Shown piece after piece: positions 38,577 to 48,302 of a stretch of 64,000 bases of DNA (within the stretch, counting starts at the first letter, position 1; every line of letters starts with the position of its first letter). The DNA lies in contig NZ_FQVK01000003.1 of NCBI RefSeq assembly GCF_900129345.1, forward strand, positions 1 to 64,000, read 5' to 3'. The notes under the pieces were generated by a model, which made no database searches, was not told where the DNA came from, and saw only the letters and a list, made by a program, of their open reading frames with translations. This DNA comes from Ruegeria intermedia (GTDB lineage: Bacteria; Pseudomonadota; Alphaproteobacteria; Rhodobacterales; Rhodobacteraceae). Both the position numbers and the translations under genes were made by a program.

Positions 38577-40466
38577 TCAGCCCAGAACCTCGTTGTCATT
38601 GCGCTTGATCGCGATGATCGCCGAACGCGGCGTACCGCCATCGGGCCAGTTCTTGCCGGGATGCTGGATGCCCACGAACATCGTGCGCCGATCCGCCGAC
38701 CAGGTCAGGCCGGTGACTTCGCAGCCCGTAGGGCCGGTCATGAACCGTGCGATCTCGCCGGTGACCGGATCGCCGACCAGCATCTGGTTGTTGCCGTGCC
38801 CGGCAAAATCGCCTTCGTTGTCGTCATTGCCGTCGGTCTGGATCCAGACCAGTCCGGTGCTGTCGATCATCATGCCATCGGGCGAGTTGAACAGGTTGCC
38901 CGCGTTCACGTTGTCCGATCCGGCATAGGCATCGGAATGCACCGTCGGGTTGCCCGCCATGACATACAGATCCCAGTCAAAGCCATCGGCGGCGTGGTCG
39001 TCATCCGCCGGGCGCCAGCGGACGATCTGGCCGTATTTGTTGGACTGGCGCGGGTTGGGGCCGTTGACCGAGGTGTCATCACCGCCCGCATTCGGCTTGA
39101 CGCCGCGGTTCTTGTTGTTGGTCAGGCAGCAATAGGCCTCGGCCGCCACGGGGCTGGTGGCCACCCATTCGGGCCGGTCCATGGTGGTGCCGCCCGCCTT
39201 CGAGGCCGCCATGCGGCTGAAGATCAGGATCTCGGCCGGCTCCATCCCGGTGGTCTCGGGCGTCAGCGGAACCCATTGACCGGTACTGTCGTCGTTGAAC
39301 CGTGCGACGTAAAGCGTGCCGTCATCCAGCAGCCCCTCGGTTTCGCCGCCGGGAGTGTAGATGCCATTCGAGACATAGCGGTACAGGTATTCGCCGCGCT
39401 CGTCATCGCCCATATAGACCACCACGCGGCCATCCCGGGCCAACTCCACGGCGGCGTTTTCGTGCTTGAAACGCCCCAGACCGGTGCGCTTGACCGGCGT
39501 GCTTTCGGGGTCGGTCGGGTCGATCTCGACCACCCAGCCGGCGCGGTGCGGCTCGTTGGGGTTCTTCGCGGTGTCAAAGCGCGGGTCGAACAACTCGTAA
39601 CCGTTCCAGCTCTGGGCCTTGATGCCATAGCGTTTGAAGCCATCCGCGACCTTGGGGTCGTAGCTGGCTGTCTCGTCGCTCGAGCCGAAATAGCCGTTGA
39701 AGTTTTCCTCGCAGGTCAGATAGGTGCCCCAGGGCGTCTTGCCCGCGCCGCAGTTGTTCAGGGTGCCCAGCGACCGGGTGCCGGTCGGGTCGGCCTCGGT
39801 CTTCATCAGGTCGTGCCCGGCGGCGGGGCCTGCGATCTTCATGGGCGTGTTGTGGTGGATCCGGCGGTTGAACGGGCTGTCCTTGACGACGGTCCAGCCA
39901 TCGGGACCTTCGGCGATCTCCATCACGGTCACGCCCTGGATGTTCTGCAACTTGCGCACGTCATCGGCGCTGGCGGGTTTGCCCTCCTGCGCGGCGGGCA
40001 GGTTGATCTTGCGGTTGGGGTATTCGTGGTTCACCGCGATCAGTTGATGGCCACGGTAGGAAAACGCTTCCATCCCGTCGGTATTCTCGCCGAACACGCG
40101 GTCGGACTTTTCGACAGGGCCGCCATCGGTGATGTCATAGCCTTCGGCGTCCGAGAACAGCGGATCGCCCCAGCGGATCAGCACCTTCCAATCATAGCCC
40201 TCGGGCACATGGACCGTCCCGTCGGTCTGGGCCGGGATCGGGGTGAAGGCAAACCGGGACGCGCCTTGCGCCTGCGCCGAGGTCGAGCCCAGCAGGCCGG
40301 CGCCCATTGCGGCAGCCCCGGACCCGAAGGCCAGGACGCCGCCCAGGAACCCCCGGCGCGACAGGGCACGTTCCACGACGCGGTCAAATTCGTTCTCGGC
40401 GGGACGGGGGAAATGCAGCTCGTCCCAGTCGTCGGCGGACAGGGCGGTGGGATCAACGTCTTTCAT
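38577..40466 (-). CDS. phoX: PhoX-family alkaline phosphatase
   Basis: 629 residues, DUF839/PhoX type. Twin-arginine signal LSRRGFLGG near residue 36 with a hydrophobic region ending AQA, so it is exported folded to the periplasm. PhoX enzymes are Ca/Fe-dependent monoesterases common in marine bacteria. Motifs include NHEYPNRK, CEENFNGYFG and FNSPDGMMID. A Pho-box-like repeat lies upstream. Some DUF839 proteins have no proven phosphatase activity, so specificity is inferred. Confidence 0.85.
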   Translation of the reverse strand: MKDVDPTALSADDWDELHFPRPAENEFDRVVERALSRRGFLGGVLAFGSGAAAMGAGLLGSTSAQAQGASRFAFTPIPAQTDGTVHVPEGYDWKVLIRWGDPLFSDAEGYDITDGGPVEKSDRVFGENTDGMEAFSYRGHQLIAVNHEYPNRKINLPAAQEGKPASADDVRKLQNIQGVTVMEIAEGPDGWTVVKDSPFNRRIHHNTPMKIAGPAAGHDLMKTEADPTGTRSLGTLNNCGAGKTPWGTYLTCEENFNGYFGSSDETASYDPKVADGFKRYGIKAQSWNGYELFDPRFDTAKNPNEPHRAGWVVEIDPTDPESTPVKRTGLGRFKHENAAVELARDGRVVVYMGDDERGEYLYRYVSNGIYTPGGETEGLLDDGTLYVARFNDDSTGQWVPLTPETTGMEPAEILIFSRMAASKAGGTTMDRPEWVATSPVAAEAYCCLTNNKNRGVKPNAGGDDTSVNGPNPRQSNKYGQIVRWRPADDDHAADGFDWDLYVMAGNPTVHSDAYAGSDNVNAGNLFNSPDGMMIDSTGLVWIQTDGNDDNEGDFAGHGNNQMLVGDPVTGEIARFMTGPTGCEVTGLTWSADRRTMFVGIQHPGKNWPDGGTPRSAIIAIKRNDNEVLG

Positions 40467-40508
40467 GGGATGGCTCCTGGCTGTCGGAATGGATTCGTGA
40501 AACGGATT

Positions 40509-40527
40509 TAGACACTGAGTATGACAA
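40509..40527 (-). promoter_or_regulatory. Pho-box-like direct repeat upstream of phoX
   Basis: On the minus strand TTGTCAT is followed by GTGTCTA, 43 bases before the phoX ATG. They resemble the CTGTCAT half-sites of PhoB boxes, but the period is 12 rather than 11, so the match is imperfect. Confidence 0.3.
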
Positions 40528-40686
40528 ACACTTGAAAGGTCGGGCGGCCGGCTGCACGAAACCGCCAACCGGCGGCACCTTCAGCCCAGGGCGGCATGGG
40601 CGGGTAGGTCGGCGGGAAAAGCGGGCCACCGGCCGATTTCAGTGCTTGACGACCGCCCGGGCATGGACTACTCAGCCCAGCACCAA

Positions 40687-40760
40687 GCGGGTATAGCTTA
40701 ATGGTAAAGCCCCTGCCTTCCAAGCAGGTTATGTCGGTTCGATTCCGTCTACCCGCTCCA
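40687..40760 (+). tRNA. tRNA-Gly (anticodon UCC)
   Basis: 74 bases with encoded CCA. Acceptor GCGGGTA pairs with TACCCGC; anticodon stem CCTGC/GCAGG encloses CTTCCAA with anticodon TCC; T-arm GGTTCGATTCC. Reads GGA and GGG glycine codons. Confidence 0.97.
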
Positions 40761-40885
40761 GTCTCCCCAGTGATGCTTGCGTCAAATGGCCCTTGTTCGG
40801 GGACGATTTGCGGCCCACCGCTTGACCCGGCGGGCCTGTGCCGCCAAGAAGCCCCGACAACCCGAAAATGAAGCAAGGGCCAGGC

Positions 40886-42706
40886 ATGGCAAGACCGCAG
40901 CGCTCCAATCACGCAACCAAACAGGCACCCGGTTCGCAGGACGAACGCCCCGGATCGCGGAAACTGGGCGTTCTGGCCTCGCTCTGGCCGTTCATGCGAC
41001 CTTACCGCCTGTTGATGATCGGGGCGACGCTGGCCTTGGTTCTGACGGCCAGCATGACGCTGACGCTGCCGCTGGCGGTGCGGCGGGTGGTCGACAATTT
41101 CCGCATCGAAGATGGCGAATTGCTGGATTGGTACTTCCTGGCGGCGCTGGGCATTGCCGCGATGCTGGCCGTGGGCACAGGGGTCCGCTATGCGCTGGTG
41201 ACGCGGCTGGGCGAGCGGGTCGTGGCCGACATCCGCAAGGCCGTGTTCGTCCGTGTGATCGGGATGAGCCCGGCCTTCTACGAACGCATCATGACCGGCG
41301 AGGTGCTCAGCCGGATCACAACCGACACGACGTTGATCCAGTCGGTACTGGGCTCGTCGGTCTCGATCGCGCTGCGCAACATGCTGCTGTTCATCGGCGG
41401 TCTGGTTCTGATGCTGCTGACCTCGGCCAAGCTGACGGGGCTGGTGCTGTTGCTGATTCCGGTGGTGGTGGTGCCGATCCTGGTGCTGGGGCGGCGCCTG
41501 CGGGCCATCAGCCGCGAGAACCAGGACTGGATCGCCGCCAGTTCCGGCAACGCGGGCGAGGCGCTGGGCGCGGTGCAAACCGTGCAGGCCTTTACCCACG
41601 AGGATGCCAGCCGCAAGCAGTTTGCCGACCTGACCGAGACCGCCTATCAGGCGTCCCTGCGCCGCATCCAGACGCGGGCGGTTCTGACGGTGATCGTGAT
41701 CTTTCTGGTGTTCTCGGGGATCGTCGGTGTGCTGTGGATGGGGGCGAACGATGTGCGCAACGGTGTGATGACCGAAGGCGTGCTGATCCAGTTCGTGATC
41801 TACTCGATCATTATGGCCGGGTCCGTGGCCGCCCTTTCCGAAATCTGGAGCGAGCTGCAACGCGCCGCCGGCGCCACCGAGCGGCTGGTCGAGTTGCTGA
41901 ACGCCGAGGATACGGTCAACGATCCGGCGCAGCCCAAGGCGCTGCCGCAGCCGGTCAAGGGGCAGATCACCTTTGACAACGTGACCTTCCGCTATCCGGC
42001 CCGGCCGGATGTTCTGGCACTGGACGATCTGTCGCTGACCGTGAAGCCGGGCGAGACCGTGGCCTTCGTCGGCCCCTCGGGCGCGGGCAAGACGACCGTG
42101 ATCCAGTTGATCCAGCGGTTCTACGACCCCGAGGCCGGTCAGGTCAGCCTGGACGGGATCGACTTGCGCGAGATGCGCCGGGCGGATTTCCGGCAGCACA
42201 TGGCGTTGGTGCCGCAGGACCCGGTGATCTTTGCGGCCTCGGCGCGCGAGAACATCCGGTTCGGACGTCTGGACGCCTCGGATGCCGAGGTCGAGGCCGC
42301 CGCCCGCGCCGCCGCGGCGCATGACTTCATCTCGGCCCTGCCCGAAGGCTATGACAGTTTCGTCGGCGAACGCGGCGTGATGCTGTCGGGCGGTCAGAAG
42401 CAGCGCATCGCCATCGCGCGGGCCATCCTGCGCGACGCTCCGGTTCTGCTGCTGGACGAGGCGACATCGGCGCTGGACGCCGAGAGCGAGCGCGCGGTTC
42501 AGGCCGCCGTCGACCAGATGCGTGCCGGGCGCACCACCCTGATCGTGGCGCACCGTCTGGCCACCGTGAAAAAGGCCGATCGCATCGTGGTGATGGAGAA
42601 CGGCCGGATCGTGGCGCAGGGCACCCATGACGATCTGGTGGCGCAGGGTGGGCTCTATGCGCGTCTGGCGCGGCTGCAGTTCACCGATGGCGTAGCCGCC
42701 GAGTGA
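40886..42706 (+). CDS. ABC transporter, fused transmembrane and ATPase domains (exporter type)
   Basis: 606-residue half-transporter: six membrane helices (about 35-310) then an ATPase with Walker A GPSGAGKTT, signature LSGGQKQR, Walker B VLLLDEATSALD and H-loop VAHRL. Similar to the MsbA/BmrA multidrug and lipid exporters; works as a homo- or heterodimer. Substrate not predictable. Start MARPQRSN chosen, with upstream AAGGGCC; MKQGPG six codons earlier is possible. Confidence 0.88.
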   Translation: MARPQRSNHATKQAPGSQDERPGSRKLGVLASLWPFMRPYRLLMIGATLALVLTASMTLTLPLAVRRVVDNFRIEDGELLDWYFLAALGIAAMLAVGTGVRYALVTRLGERVVADIRKAVFVRVIGMSPAFYERIMTGEVLSRITTDTTLIQSVLGSSVSIALRNMLLFIGGLVLMLLTSAKLTGLVLLLIPVVVVPILVLGRRLRAISRENQDWIAASSGNAGEALGAVQTVQAFTHEDASRKQFADLTETAYQASLRRIQTRAVLTVIVIFLVFSGIVGVLWMGANDVRNGVMTEGVLIQFVIYSIIMAGSVAALSEIWSELQRAAGATERLVELLNAEDTVNDPAQPKALPQPVKGQITFDNVTFRYPARPDVLALDDLSLTVKPGETVAFVGPSGAGKTTVIQLIQRFYDPEAGQVSLDGIDLREMRRADFRQHMALVPQDPVIFAASARENIRFGRLDASDAEVEAAARAAAAHDFISALPEGYDSFVGERGVMLSGGQKQRIAIARAILRDAPVLLLDEATSALDAESERAVQAAVDQMRAGRTTLIVAHRLATVKKADRIVVMENGRIVAQGTHDDLVAQGGLYARLARLQFTDGVAAE

Positions 42707-42763
42707 AGTGACGCCCCGGCATTTCACGAACCGCCGCAGCGTCATTCTACATTTTCCCGTTGC

Positions 42764-42781
42764 CCGAGGGTCAGCCCTCGG
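42764..42781 (+). terminator. Hairpin after the ABC exporter
   Basis: Perfect CCGAGGG (42764-42770) with CCCTCGG (42775-42781), loop TCAG, between the exporter and acyl-CoA synthetase genes. No T tract follows; weak terminator candidate. Confidence 0.35.
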
Positions 42782-42863
42782 TTGCGCGCGGCTGCGTTTG
42801 CTTACATCTTGAAAGCGACGGACAGCCTGCGAAAAACGCAGGGCAGAAATGGGGAGGAACCAC

Positions 42864-44753
42864 ATGGCCTTTGTGGGCAAGGAAGACAAAATCAGGATCG
42901 AGCAGGAAATGCCGTGGGAGGACCGCGACGTCCCCGTCACGTTCCATCAACTGCTGACGCGGACGGCCGCCAAGTTCCCGGATCGCAACGCGATCAGTTT
43001 CCAGATCCTGTCCGGTCCCAAGGACAAGGCCGAAACCCTGACATGGTCGCAACTGCTGGCCAAGACGAACCAGGCGGCCAACCTGTTCCGCTCTTTGGGG
43101 GTCAAGGAAAACGACGTGGTGGCCTATGTGCTGCCCAACTGCAACGAGACGCTGGTCACCATGATGGGCGGCGCGGTGGCCGGGATCGTGAACCCGATCA
43201 ACCCGCTGCTCGAGCCCGAGCAGATCGCGTCGATCCTGCGCGAGACCAAGGCCAAGGTCGTGGTCACGCTGAAGCCTTTCCCGAAAACGGACGTCGCGCA
43301 GAAGGTCGCCGAGGCCGTGCGCCACGCGCCGGGTGTCAACACCGTGTTGGAGATTGACCTGAACCGGTACCTGACGCCGCCGAAATCGTGGATCGTGCCT
43401 TTGGTCCGGCCCAAGATGGCCGACAAAGAGCATCTGGCCCACGCCGATTATCTGGATTTCAACAAGGAACTGGCGAAGCAACCCACCACGCTGACCTTTG
43501 AGGACAGCAAAGAGGATCGGGTAGCCTGCTACTTCCATACCGGCGGCACCACCGGCATGCCCAAGGTCGCGCAGCACAAATACTCCGGCATGATCTACAA
43601 CGGGTGGCTGGGCCATACACTGCTGTTCTCGGAAGAGGACGTGATCATGTGCCCGCTGCCGATGTTCCACGTCTTTGCCTGCCATGTGATCGTGATGGCG
43701 GCAGTGTCGTCGGGCGCCCATGTGGTGTTCCCGACCCCCGCCGGGTATCGCGGCGACGGCGTGTTCGACAATTTCTGGAAGCTGATCGAGCGCTGGAAGG
43801 TTTCGTTCATCATCACCGTGCCCACGGCGATCTCGGCCAAGATGCAGCGTCCGGTGGATGCCGACATTTCAACCGTCAAGACGGCCTTCTCGGGGTCGGC
43901 TCCGCTGCCGATCGAGCTGTTCCGCCGGTTCGAGAAAGCGACCGGTGTGACCATCGTCGAAGGCTATGGCCTGACCGAGGCCACCTGCCTGGTGTCCTGC
44001 AACCCGGTGGATGGCGAGAAGAAAATCGGCTCGATCGGGATTCCGTTCCCGTACACTGACGTCAAGATCCTGCGCGACAGCCCCGACGGCCCCAAGGAAT
44101 GTGCGGTGGACGAAGTGGGCGAAATCTGCGTGTCGAACCCGGGCGTCTATGCCGGGCACACCTATACCGAGGAAGACAAGAACGTCGATCTCTACTATTT
44201 CGACAAATACCTGCGCACCGGCGACCTGGGCCGGTTCGATGCGGACGGGTATCTGTGGATCACCGGCCGCGCCAAAGATCTGATCATTCGCGGCGGCCAT
44301 AACATCGACCCGGCCGAGATCGAAGAGGCCTTGCTGGGCCATGACGCGGTGGCCTTTGCCGGCGCCATCGGCCAGCCCGACGCCCATGCGGGCGAGGTGC
44401 CCTGTGCCTTTGTCGAACTGATCGAAGGCGCCAGCGTGACCGAGGAAGAGCTGCTGGAATACTGCAAGATCCACGTGCACGAACGCGCGGCGCATCCCAA
44501 GCACATGACCATCCTGCCCGAGCTGCCGAAGACGGCGGTGGGCAAGGTCTTCAAGCCGGAACTGCGCAAACAGGCGATCGCGCGGGTCTACAACCAGGCG
44601 CTGGAAACCGCCGGCGTTCCGGCGCGGGTCGTGTCGGTCATCGACGACAAAAAGCGTGGCCTTGTCGCGCAGCTTGACGCGAACGGCGCATCCGAGGACG
44701 ATGTGAACCAGGTGCTGGGCAACTTCACCCGGCCATGGGAATGGGCCGACTGA
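42864..44753 (+). CDS. Acyl-CoA synthetase (AMP-forming, ANL superfamily)
   Basis: 629 residues. Adenylation motif FHTGGTTGMPK near residue 224, YGLTEAT, TGDLGRFDADGY and the C-terminal Lys in KTAVGKVFKP. Activates a carboxylic acid as its CoA thioester. The N-terminal sequence is the long form often called acyl-CoA synthetase (fadD-like); chain length cannot be read from sequence. Strong GGGAGG precedes the start. The esterase 12 bases downstream could supply the acid. Confidence 0.88.
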   Translation: MAFVGKEDKIRIEQEMPWEDRDVPVTFHQLLTRTAAKFPDRNAISFQILSGPKDKAETLTWSQLLAKTNQAANLFRSLGVKENDVVAYVLPNCNETLVTMMGGAVAGIVNPINPLLEPEQIASILRETKAKVVVTLKPFPKTDVAQKVAEAVRHAPGVNTVLEIDLNRYLTPPKSWIVPLVRPKMADKEHLAHADYLDFNKELAKQPTTLTFEDSKEDRVACYFHTGGTTGMPKVAQHKYSGMIYNGWLGHTLLFSEEDVIMCPLPMFHVFACHVIVMAAVSSGAHVVFPTPAGYRGDGVFDNFWKLIERWKVSFIITVPTAISAKMQRPVDADISTVKTAFSGSAPLPIELFRRFEKATGVTIVEGYGLTEATCLVSCNPVDGEKKIGSIGIPFPYTDVKILRDSPDGPKECAVDEVGEICVSNPGVYAGHTYTEEDKNVDLYYFDKYLRTGDLGRFDADGYLWITGRAKDLIIRGGHNIDPAEIEEALLGHDAVAFAGAIGQPDAHAGEVPCAFVELIEGASVTEEELLEYCKIHVHERAAHPKHMTILPELPKTAVGKVFKPELRKQAIARVYNQALETAGVPARVVSVIDDKKRGLVAQLDANGASEDDVNQVLGNFTRPWEWAD

Positions 44754-44765
44754 TCCGGAGGGGCA

Positions 44766-45689
44766 ATGGACTATGAACGTCTGATCGACGAGGAGACCTG
44801 GGCGTTCATCCGGCGCACCGCCGAAAGCTATCCCGAAGACGCGGTGGATCGGTCCATCGAGGACCAGCGCCGCGTCTACGACGACATGTGCCGCGCGTTT
44901 CGGCAGCCGCGTCCACCGGGCGTCGAAACACGGGACAGCTCGGCCGATGGGGTCGGGGTGCGCATCTATACCTGCGGAGATCCCACCCGAACCGTCGTCT
45001 ACATGCATGGCGGCGGTTTCGTCGTGGGCGGGCTGGACAGCCACGATGACGTCTGCGCCGAACTGTGCGCTCAAACCGGATATCGGGTGGTGGCGGTCGA
45101 CTACCGGCTGTGTCCTGAACATGTGCATCCGGCGCAGTTCCAGGATTGCTGGACCGCGGTGAACTGGGTGCAAGCCGAATTCGGCGATCCGCTGGTTCTG
45201 GCCGGGGACAGCGCGGGCGGAAATCTGGCCGCAGCCGTCGCCCATCACGCGCACGGGCGCATCGGGAACATCCTGGGGCAGGTTCTGATTTATCCCGGTT
45301 TGGGTGGCGACCCGAACCAGGGATCGTATATCGAACACGCCCACGCCCCGATGCTGACGCGCGACGAGGTCCTGTTCTATGAAAAAGTCCGGTGCGGCGG
45401 CGCCGTCCCGGAACATGACCCCACATTCGCCCCCCTGCACGATACCGACTTCTCCGGGCTGCCGCCGACGGTGGTGGTGACCGCCGACTGCGATCCCCTG
45501 CGTGATGACGGGGCCACGTACTGCGCCAAAATCACCGCCGCCGGCGGGCAGGCGCATTGGATCAACGAGGCTGGCTTAGTGCATGGCTACCTGCGCGCCC
45601 GCCATTCCGTGACCCGCGCCGCCGACAGCTTCGAACGGATCTCGATCGCGGTCGAGGCGCTGGGGCAGGGGTTGTGGAACTACGACTGA
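44766..45689 (+). CDS. Alpha/beta hydrolase, HSL-type esterase
   Basis: 307 residues. Oxyanion motif HGGG at 81-84, nucleophile S149 in GDSAGG, catalytic Asp in TADCDPLRDDG and His in GLVHGYLR: a complete hormone-sensitive-lipase-family (carboxylesterase family IV) site. Operonic with the acyl-CoA synthetase, so an ester hydrolysis then CoA activation route is plausible. Confidence 0.9.
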   Translation: MDYERLIDEETWAFIRRTAESYPEDAVDRSIEDQRRVYDDMCRAFRQPRPPGVETRDSSADGVGVRIYTCGDPTRTVVYMHGGGFVVGGLDSHDDVCAELCAQTGYRVVAVDYRLCPEHVHPAQFQDCWTAVNWVQAEFGDPLVLAGDSAGGNLAAAVAHHAHGRIGNILGQVLIYPGLGGDPNQGSYIEHAHAPMLTRDEVLFYEKVRCGGAVPEHDPTFAPLHDTDFSGLPPTVVVTADCDPLRDDGATYCAKITAAGGQAHWINEAGLVHGYLRARHSVTRAADSFERISIAVEALGQGLWNYD

Positions 45690-45695
45690 CCGCGC

Positions 45696-46532
45696 TCAGC
45701 GCAGGAACGGCCTGGCCTTCATCGTCTCGGCCACCGGAGCGCCCATGCGGGTCAGGATCGTGGGTGCCAACTGCAGCTGGTCGATGACCGTTTCCGCATC
45801 GGGGCCCTCGGCATCGCCGAAGTAGTACAGTGCCGTTTCCTGCTGCAGCGCACTGCGCCCGCCGTGGTGGCCGCGCTCGTCCTGGCCATGATCGGCGGTC
45901 ACGATCACCTCGTATCCCAACTGCCGCCAGCGGGGGATGAAAGGGGCCAGCATTTCGTCGATGACGAAACAGGCGTGATCCATCTCTTCACAGTCGTGGT
46001 AGAACCGGTGGCCCATGCTGTCGAGCGTGCAAGTATGGAGAATGCCGTAATCCAGCCCGAACCGCAGGCACAGGTTGGTCAGGGTCGCGAACAGGTCGAC
46101 ATCCGACGGCGTCATCTGGTTGGCCTTGCCATAGCCCGTCATCGAGTGGAAGCGGCCATGGTTGATGGTGGCGCTGTCCGATTCGTCATATTCGACATCC
46201 CGCACATAGTCGAAAGGGTGGCGGTTGAAGAACTGCGACCAGAAGCTGTGGGTGACGGCCCCGGTCACGCCGCCGGCCTCGCGCACCTGGCTGAAGATGT
46301 CCTTGTGGTCCAGCCGGAACACGTTGCCGTTTCCGGTGCAGCCATGCTCCTGCGGGGTCACGCCCGTGTGGATCGAGGCATAGCAGCTGGCCGAGATCGA
46401 CGGCAGCACCGAACGCAGCTTCCAAACCCGCGCCTCGCCGCTGTCGACCCAGCCTTCCAGGTTGCCGAACAGACGGCGAAAATTGCGCCACGGCACCCCG
46501 TCCAGGATGATCAGAAGAAGCTTGCGGTTCAT
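45696..46532 (-). CDS. Alkaline-phosphatase-fold (nucleotide pyrophosphatase/phosphodiesterase-like) protein
   Basis: 278 residues. Metal-site motifs: LLIILDGVP at the N-terminus, SISASCYASIHTG with the candidate nucleophile Ser/Thr, MGHRFYHD and TADHGQDERGHHGG. No signal peptide, so cytoplasmic. Substrate unknown: phosphomonoester, phosphodiester or phosphonate hydrolysis are all seen in this superfamily. Downstream of the peptide-type ABC genes but separated by a terminator. Confidence 0.8.
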   Translation of the reverse strand: MNRKLLLIILDGVPWRNFRRLFGNLEGWVDSGEARVWKLRSVLPSISASCYASIHTGVTPQEHGCTGNGNVFRLDHKDIFSQVREAGGVTGAVTHSFWSQFFNRHPFDYVRDVEYDESDSATINHGRFHSMTGYGKANQMTPSDVDLFATLTNLCLRFGLDYGILHTCTLDSMGHRFYHDCEEMDHACFVIDEMLAPFIPRWRQLGYEVIVTADHGQDERGHHGGRSALQQETALYYFGDAEGPDAETVIDQLQLAPTILTRMGAPVAETMKARPFLR

Positions 46533-46613
46533 GTCGGGGCTTTTCGTTGGTCTGCGTCCGGCCACCCTATGGGATTCGGTCTGTTCCCATCCGTCCGTTC
46601 GCGCCATGGATGG

Positions 46614-46642
46614 CAAAATCCCGACACGCAAGGTGCCGGGAT
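46614..46642 (-). terminator. Rho-independent terminator of the peptide-type ABC operon
   Basis: On the minus strand ATCCCGGCAC and GTGTCGGGAT form a ten-base-pair stem (one G-T pair) with loop CTTGC, followed by TTTT. Located 22 bases past the ATPase stop. Confidence 0.75.
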
Positions 46643-46664
46643 TCGGTGGTTTTTCCAAGGCCGG

Positions 46665-48302
46665 TCAGTTGCCGGCGCTCTCCATCTTGCGGTGGGCCAC
46701 GACCTCTTCCAGCCAGCCCAGATGCATTTCCGGCACCGAGCTGAGCAGCAGATCGGTATAGTCGTCGAACGGCGGGCTCAGCACCTGTGATTTGGGTCCA
46801 TAGCGCACCACGCGCCCCTGATACATCACGGCGATGCTGTCGCTGATCGCGCGCACCGTCGCCAGGTCATGGGTGATGAACAGATAGGCCACGTCCTCGA
46901 TCTTCTGCAGGTCCAGCAACAGCTTGAGAATGCCGTCCGCCACCAGCGGATCCAGTGCCGAGGTGACTTCGTCGCAGATGATCATCCTGGGCTTGGCCGC
47001 CAGCGCGCGGGCGATGCACACACGCTGTTTCTGACCACCCGACAACTCCGCCGGATATCGGTCGATGAAACCTTCGCCCAGCTCGATCTCGTCCAGCAGT
47101 TCAACGATGCGCTTGCGCTTCTCGGCGCCGCGCATGTTGAAGTAGAACTCGAGCGGCCGGCCGATGATGGTACCCACCGTCTGGCGCGGGTTCATTGCAA
47201 CATCGGCCATCTGGTAGATCATCTGCAGCTCGCGCAGGTCCTCGCGCGAGCGTCCCGCCAGATCGGGGCTGAGCTTGCGCCCGGCAAAGGTGATCTCGCC
47301 GTCGCGCGGGGGCAGCAGGCCGGTGATCACCCTGGCCAGAGTCGACTTGCCCGACCCCGATTCCCCCACGACCGCCAGCGTCTGGCCGGGATGGACTTCG
47401 ACATTGACGTTGTGCAGCACGTCGAAGTTCAACCCCTTGTAGCGGGCCGTTATGCCATCGACCTGCAGCACGGGTTCGGGCGTGGGCTGTTTTTCCTCGT
47501 GTTCGATCGAACGGACCGAGACCAGCGCCTTGGTGTATTCTTCCTGCGGGTTGTTGATGATCTGGTCTGTGGTGCCGTATTCGACCGTATCACCCATGCG
47601 CAGCACCATGATGTCATCGCTGACCTGCGCCACCACCGCCAGGTCATGGGTGATGTAGAGCGCGGCGACGCCGGTATCGCGGATCGCTTCCTTGATCGCC
47701 ATCAGGACGTCGATCTGGGTTGTCACGTCCAGCGCCGTGGTGGGTTCGTCGAACACCACCAGATCCGGCTCGGGGCACAGCGCCAGCGCCGTCATGCAGC
47801 GCTGCAGCTGGCCGCCCGAGACCTGGTGCGGATAGCGGTTGCCGATGTTGTCCGGGTCGGGCAGGCCGAGCTTGGCGAACAGCTCACGCGCTCGCGCCTC
47901 GGCCTCTTTGCGGGTGAACTTCTTCTTTTCCACCGCGGCTTCGACCACCTGATCCATGATCCGCTTGGCCGGGTTGAAGGAGGCCGCCGCCGATTGCGAC
48001 ACATACGTCACCTCGCCGCCGCGCAGTTTGCGGATATCCGACAGCGACGTCTTGAGGATGTCGCGCCCGTTCACCCAGACCTCGCCGCCGGTGATCTTCA
48101 CGCCGCCCCGGCCATAGGCCATCGAGGCCAGCCCGATGGTCGATTTGCCCGCACCGGATTCCCCGATCAGCCCCAGCACCTTGCCGCGCTCGAGGTCAAA
48201 GCTGACCCCGTGCACGATTTCGATGTCGCGGGGCTTTTCGCCCGGCGGATAGACGGTTGCGCCGATCTTGAGGTCACGGACCTTGAGAAGGGTATCGCTC
48301 AT
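46665..48302 (-). CDS. ABC importer ATP-binding protein with two ATPase domains (Opp/Dpp family)
   Basis: 545 residues, a tandem of two oligopeptide/dipeptide-type ATPases corresponding to DppD and DppF in one chain. Walker A motifs GESGAGKS and GESGSGKS; signatures VSGGQLQR and LSGGQKQR; Walker B VVFDEPTTALD and IICDEVTSALD. Overlaps the permease gene by ATGA. Energises uptake with the adjacent permeases and binding protein. Confidence 0.92.
   Translation of the reverse strand: MSDTLLKVRDLKIGATVYPPGEKPRDIEIVHGVSFDLERGKVLGLIGESGAGKSTIGLASMAYGRGGVKITGGEVWVNGRDILKTSLSDIRKLRGGEVTYVSQSAAASFNPAKRIMDQVVEAAVEKKKFTRKEAEARARELFAKLGLPDPDNIGNRYPHQVSGGQLQRCMTALALCPEPDLVVFDEPTTALDVTTQIDVLMAIKEAIRDTGVAALYITHDLAVVAQVSDDIMVLRMGDTVEYGTTDQIINNPQEEYTKALVSVRSIEHEEKQPTPEPVLQVDGITARYKGLNFDVLHNVNVEVHPGQTLAVVGESGSGKSTLARVITGLLPPRDGEITFAGRKLSPDLAGRSREDLRELQMIYQMADVAMNPRQTVGTIIGRPLEFYFNMRGAEKRKRIVELLDEIELGEGFIDRYPAELSGGQKQRVCIARALAAKPRMIICDEVTSALDPLVADGILKLLLDLQKIEDVAYLFITHDLATVRAISDSIAVMYQGRVVRYGPKSQVLSPPFDDYTDLLLSSVPEMHLGWLEEVVAHRKMESAGN

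Noticed and set aside
40508..42940. Long minus-strand frame crossing the tRNA and the ABC exporter
   Set aside because: Part of it (GRRNRTDITCLEGRGF) is the known artefact of translating a tRNA-Gly gene backwards; the rest is antisense to the exporter.
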